A stretch of DNA of 64,000 bases from Amia ocellicauda (lineage: Eukaryota > Chordata > Actinopteri > Amiiformes > Amiidae): NCBI RefSeq assembly GCF_036373705.1, contig NC_089858.1:35250749-35314748 (forward strand), read 5' to 3'. A program made the position numbers and the translations under genes. Below the pieces are notes generated by a model. The model was not told the DNA's origin. It saw only the letters and a list, made by a program, of their open reading frames with translations, and did no database searches. Positions 59,942 to 64,000 of this stretch are shown piece by piece; positions within the stretch are counted from its first letter, which is position 1; every line of letters begins with the position of its first letter.

Positions 59942-62900
59942 ATGAAACGAAAGCAAACTCAAACTACACACTTTCACTGTTTTCTTAAGCCTGCAGAAAC
60001 TACAGAAAATGAGAACAATGCTATCCTACGCGGTACAGAAAACAAGCCTGATGCTATAGTAACGTTATCTGGTAAGTAAAAATAGCATATACGGGTATCA
60101 TTAACGTTATCATTAACGTAACTGTAACAGCAGGGGATTGTTGGTATATTGAATTGTATCTAGAACTATCTAACTTCACTAATGTTAGTGTGGTGGATCA
60201 ATGAATGTTGGAGAACGGGAGAGAAAACTTAGATACTGTGTGTGTGTGTCTGTGTACAGTAGTAAAAAGAATAAAATGTTTATATCTCCTTGTTTCAGAT
60301 GATGAGAGAGATGAAAACTCCTGGCCAGCCCTGTGGACTGAAAGTCAAGCTAGGGAATTTAAAAACAGACATCCTTGGTTAAAGTGGAGGGACAGAAAGT
60401 TAGGTAGATATCAGCACACATGCAAAGCTGATATAAACAACTGAAATTCATAAAGTCAACGACTATGCAAATGAGAGTCAATTCATGGTTATCTTAAATG
60501 TGCATTAATTAACATTTACACCATTAAATTACTATATGGTAATGTTAGTTATCAATAGTTGTCAGATAATTAGCTATAGAAAGAGTGGAACATTTTTCTC
60601 CTTTCGCCTGCTTTTCATGCATTTGTTAGCCATGGTGTTTATTAAATACTTTTGAGTAAATTTTGGCCCTATTCAGCAGATGTTAGTGCTAATATAGATA
60701 CAAAACTCCCTGGCCCCTAAATGGTGGAACGACCTGCCCACCGAAGTCAAAACAGCAGAGTCCTTGACCTCATTCCGGCGCTTACTCAAGATGCATCTTT
60801 TCCGACAGTACTTTTAATATTAGTCCTTTTACTCCCCGTTAGATAGCACTTCACAGTTTTATTATGGTTCTTGCGTTCTTGATTGTTTTCCTCCTTGCTC
60901 CCTTTCCCGTAGCCCTCGTCTGTAACCCTACATCTTGACAGCACTTAGCTTTTACCGTCCAGGATGTAGGACCTCACTTACTGTACTTGTGCAAATTGTA
61001 AATTTGAATTTGTAAAATGTATTATTTTGAATTGCTATGTTTTAGTTTAATTGAATTTGCAATGATTGATGCCTTGTACTTAACTGTATTTTTGCACTTT
61101 GTTTGCACTTATGTTGTAAGTCACCCTGAATAAGTTTGTCTGCCAAGAAATAAATAATAATAATAATAAAAAAATAACAATGATTATGCAAATTAGTCTT
61201 GGTTTTGTTTAATTCCAGGTTGTGCTGTTTGCACACTCAAAAAAAGAGTGTCCATATCTGAGGAGTGGGTGTACTTTAAGATCCAGTCCTCAAACGCAAA
61301 CAGATCAACATCTCTGGCCTCTTTGAGGAATAAGATACGATGACATGAGACATCCAGAGCACACAAAATAGCCCAGGAGCTCACTGAAAAGGGTGGACGG
61401 GATTTACTTGGAAATGTGGTGAGAACTGTGTCAGAGACTGTGATGGCTGAGACAGATGCTGTATTCAGAACAGCATACTATCTTGTGAAGATGAACCGAC
61501 CTTTCACTGACCATGACAATCTCACTGAGCTGAAAAATGGGCACTAGTCTGCACTCAAGGTACAGTTCATAGCAAAAGAGATGCAGAAAAAAATTGTTCA
61601 CAGTATTGTGTCGTCTTCAAGCAAGTTGTCTGTTCTCATTGACGAGGCTACATCTCTCAGCCACAAATCTGCCCTGATTGTCAATGTGAAAACCTCAGTA
61701 CTCCTGAAATTGTGTTCCTGGAGCTTGTTGAGCTAGAGAGCCAAAGGGCAGAGGATATAGAAGAAGCTCTACTTAACTGTTTGGACACTGCAGGCTTCAG
61801 TGAAGAGTGGTTTCAAAAAAACTGGGTCTCTTTTGTTTCTGATGGAGCCAGTGTCGTGTTAAGCAAGAACTCTGGTGCGGCAATCAGGCTGACTGCAAGG
61901 TACCCAAACCTCTTCACATGGCACTGCATGAACCACCATTTGGAACTGGCTGTATCTGATGCCGTGGATGAGGTTCAGGCAGTCAACCACTTCAATGTGT
62001 TCCTGAAGAAGATCCACAATCTCTACAGTCAGTCCAATAAAAATTCATGGGAGCTTCTGGAAGCAGCTCAAGAAGTGGGCTCACAAGTCCTGAAAATTGG
62101 CAGAGTTTTAAGTACGCGATGGGTGGCCAGCAGCTTCCGTTCTGTAAAGGCTGTGTGGAGGTCGTATGAAGCACTCAACAGACACTTTGAAAATGCTGCT
62201 GGAGACCAAACAAGAAACACCAAAGAGAGACAAACTTACAGAGGCCTGGCATGTCATATGCAAAGCAAGGAATTCCTGTGTGACCTTGGACTCATGTATG
62301 ATGTACTCATGTCTGAACTTGCAAACCTGTCTAAGCAACTCCAGGCCCATTCAATCACACTCTTGAGAGCAGTCCAGCTTCTGAAGCGCACCATCAGAGT
62401 GCTGGCATCATTCACCGACACCCCAGGAGAGAAATCAGAGGAGACACTAACAGCACAGGCTTTGGGACATTTTGGATCCGTTCCCTTGGAGTCAAATGCA
62501 AAGCTCACACCAATCAATGCAAAGCAGTTCCTACAAAGTCTGATCAACAACATGGAGAAGCGCCTCTCATTTGAAGATGAAATGCTTCATGATCTCAGCA
62601 TTCTGGATACAGGCAACTGGCCATCAACACCTGGCATACGGCATGGTGAGACACAAGTGAAACGACTGTGCAGGCCGTTCAATCTTTGTGATGAGCAAGC
62701 TGTTAATGGTATGAGAGATTTCCTTGAGCACCCAGACAGTGAGCCTGAAAGCCTAAAACCACTCATATGATGCATGCAGACCATCCCTTGCGGCACTGCC
62801 GAGTGTGAAAGGGGCTTCAGTCTCATGAACAATGTATCCACGGACAAAAGATCTACACTGTTGTCCAATGTAAGTAATTTGATGATGATCAGCATCAATG

Positions 62901-63175
62901 GGCCCCCTGTAAGACATTTTGAGCCAAGGAAGTATGTTACAACATGGTTGAGAAGCCATTGCTATGCCACACAAGCCCCTCAGATGCTTGCAATGCACAC
63001 CTCAGATGCCCGAGTACAAATATATTTGGAAAGCTTTGTAGACTACCAGGCTACCCACCCTCCCCCCCACAGTGACTTAGTGAGCCCACCCCAAGGACAC
63101 TGCCAGCAATCTAGGTGGAACAGGAGCTTGGCTGTCTGTAAGTGTTCCATTCTTTTTCCAGGGCCTGTGCACTAA
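59942..63175 (+). pseudogene. hAT transposase with intron structure, inactivated
   Basis: Exon-like pieces: 59942-60071 (MKRKQTQ..., donor GTAAGT), about 60299-60404 (SWPALWTESQAREF, HPWLKW), then from about 61219 (CAVC, a zinc-finger-like Cys pair, after acceptor TTCCAG) onward. A TGA near 61341, a TAG near 61543 and a frameshift near 61700 break the early part. 61712-62770 is open: SDGASVVLSKNSGAA, WHCMNHHLELAVSDA, STRWVASS (RNase H-like core and insertion region). A TGA at 62768 then separates the C-terminal TAECERGFSLMNN dimerisation region, still in frame. Resembles vertebrate domesticated-type hAT proteins (KIAA1586/ZNF862-like). Confidence 0.88.
60690..61170 (+). mobile_element. 3' end of an L2-type LINE nested in the hAT element
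   Basis: WNDLPTEVKTAESLTSFRRLL followed by KMHLFRQYF is readable on + at 60723-60815, the typical C-terminal end of fish L2-type ORF2. It is followed by a 3' UTR, CACCCTGAATAAGTTTGTCTGCC and an (AAT)n tail (61150-61168). Strongly 5'-truncated; sits in an intron of the hAT transposase, which explains the otherwise empty stretch. Confidence 0.8.
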
Positions 63176-63908
63176 CACAGTGAACCCAGTATGGATACTT
63201 TGATGATGTTAAGTGCCTTTTCAGCCTTCATTTATTGAGGTGAAGCTAATTTGTTAATTAACCTTGTTTGTTTTTTCTTATTTGAAGCTTATTTGTCTTG
63301 TAGCAGTTCCTGGATGCTTTCTCATGCATTTAAGCTGATATGGTACATAGCCTAGGTTTGACAATGGTTTTGGAAGATAAGTGTGCTTGAGAAGATGTGG
63401 ACCACTTTTTGTGTCCTCATAATTCAGTTCATAATATTCTGTAATGAATGAGTGTTGGTGATAGAACTGCACAAATGTTCATTGTTAATACTGCTACTGA
63501 TAAGCCTCAGCTTTCCATTATTGTTAATAATAGTTGCAACTTGCACTCTTAAATGTGCATTGAAAATTGCCAGCTGATAAAACCTGTGCTCCAGGAACCA
63601 TATTCATATAACATCTAAGGCTAAATGTAGCACTTAACTGGCTGAGTTAGATGGTGATTAACACTGAACAGTAGAAAATCAGTCCAGTCTCCCCAGCTGT
63701 CAATGTCATTGGCTGTTAAAGTCTTGTGTTGCTTATAATAAACTGACATGTTGATAACACATAAGCAGTTTTTCAGAATGCTTTCAATTACATGTAGATG
63801 CATACTGTATGCATAAGTGAGTGTGGTGGTGCTTATGGGGTGTCGCTGGGAGGGAAAAAATCACAGTATACTCACTACAAAAAACTAGACTACACCACTG
63901 ATTAAGAG

Positions 63909-64000
63909 ATACAGTGAATGTGAATCAGAGAGAGAATCACATAATTCCCTGAACTCCCAAAGGTTGGGAAACATTTGCCGGAACCCAGAGTTCACAGCAC
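63909..64000. other. right edge, host DNA after the hAT element
   Basis: 92 bases of non-repetitive sequence with no exon seen; presumably erlin intron, given the minus-strand gene runs in from the right. Confidence 0.4.

Larger units (their letters stand above)
59639..63900 (+). mobile_element. hAT transposon, both ends present, gene broken
   Basis: 4262 bp from CAGTGGTGTAGTCTA to its inverse TAGACTACACCACTG, flanked by ATTAAGAG on both sides (59631-59638 and 63901-63908), an exact 8-bp target duplication, the hAT hallmark. A transposase gene on + with introns spans most of it. The exact duplication and clean ends imply one insertion event; stops and frameshifts show it has since lost function. 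An L2-type LINE tail at about 60690-61170 is a later insertion inside an intron of the element. Confidence 0.95.

Noticed and set aside
1..64000. CRISPR arrays, tRNA or rRNA genes
   Set aside because: No spaced direct repeats, no cloverleaf and no rRNA-like sequence seen; the DNA is vertebrate.

Overview
The window is vertebrate nuclear DNA and almost certainly from a ray-finned fish. The evidence is GT-AG introns, AT-rich intergenic DNA full of (CA)n and (AAT)n microsatellites, fish-type Tc1/mariner, hAT and CR1 elements, and four genes whose proteins match known vertebrate families. No bacterial, organellar or CRISPR features were seen. The CR1-like LINE and its tail (LINE end with a GACCTCCTC core) remind me of early-branching ray-finned fishes, but that assignment is weak.

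Region by region. 1-2.9 kb: 5' flank. 3.0-13.6 kb: ARHGAP25 on +, eleven coding exons that I joined phase by phase into a 666-residue PH + RhoGAP + coiled-coil protein; intron 7 carries an internally deleted Tc1-like element. 19.5-23.4 kb: BMP10 on +, two exons, 458-residue prepropeptide with a furin site and all seven cysteines. 23.4-34 kb: gene-poor DNA with microsatellites, a small MITE, a CpG-dense promoter-like patch at 30.9-31.0 kb and a CTCF-core match at 31.8 kb. 34.2-38.4 kb: a decayed CR1-type LINE interrupted by an apparently intact Incomer-type (DD36E) Tc1/mariner transposon. 39.1-39.7 kb: a 610-bp terminal-inverted-repeat element. 40.5-42.7 kb: a two-exon cholesterol 25-hydroxylase-like gene on -, with a 34-bp tandem repeat in its intron. 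46.1-47.3 kb: a solo LTR with a 5-bp target duplication, holding an internally deleted Incomer copy. 49.1-49.7 kb: a foldback element. 54.8-58.6 kb: the last two coding exons of an erlin (prohibitin-family) gene on -, with a frameshifted Passport-like Tc1 in the intron; the rest of the gene lies beyond the right edge. 59.6-63.9 kb: a complete but broken hAT element with an 8-bp target duplication, itself carrying an L2-type LINE tail.

The four host genes do not form one pathway: ARHGAP25 is a leukocyte Rac GAP, BMP10 a cardiac TGF-beta ligand, the hydroxylase makes oxysterol, and erlin is an ER lipid-raft protein that restrains SREBP activation. The last two both touch ER sterol homeostasis. 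ARHGAP25 next to BMP10 is conserved with human 2p13, although from memory the human pair is convergent while here both are on the same strand. I found no undescribed biological system. The strongest unusual items are the intact DD36E transposon with its deletion derivative, the nested insertions with exact target duplications, and the CpG-rich promoter with no clear gene.
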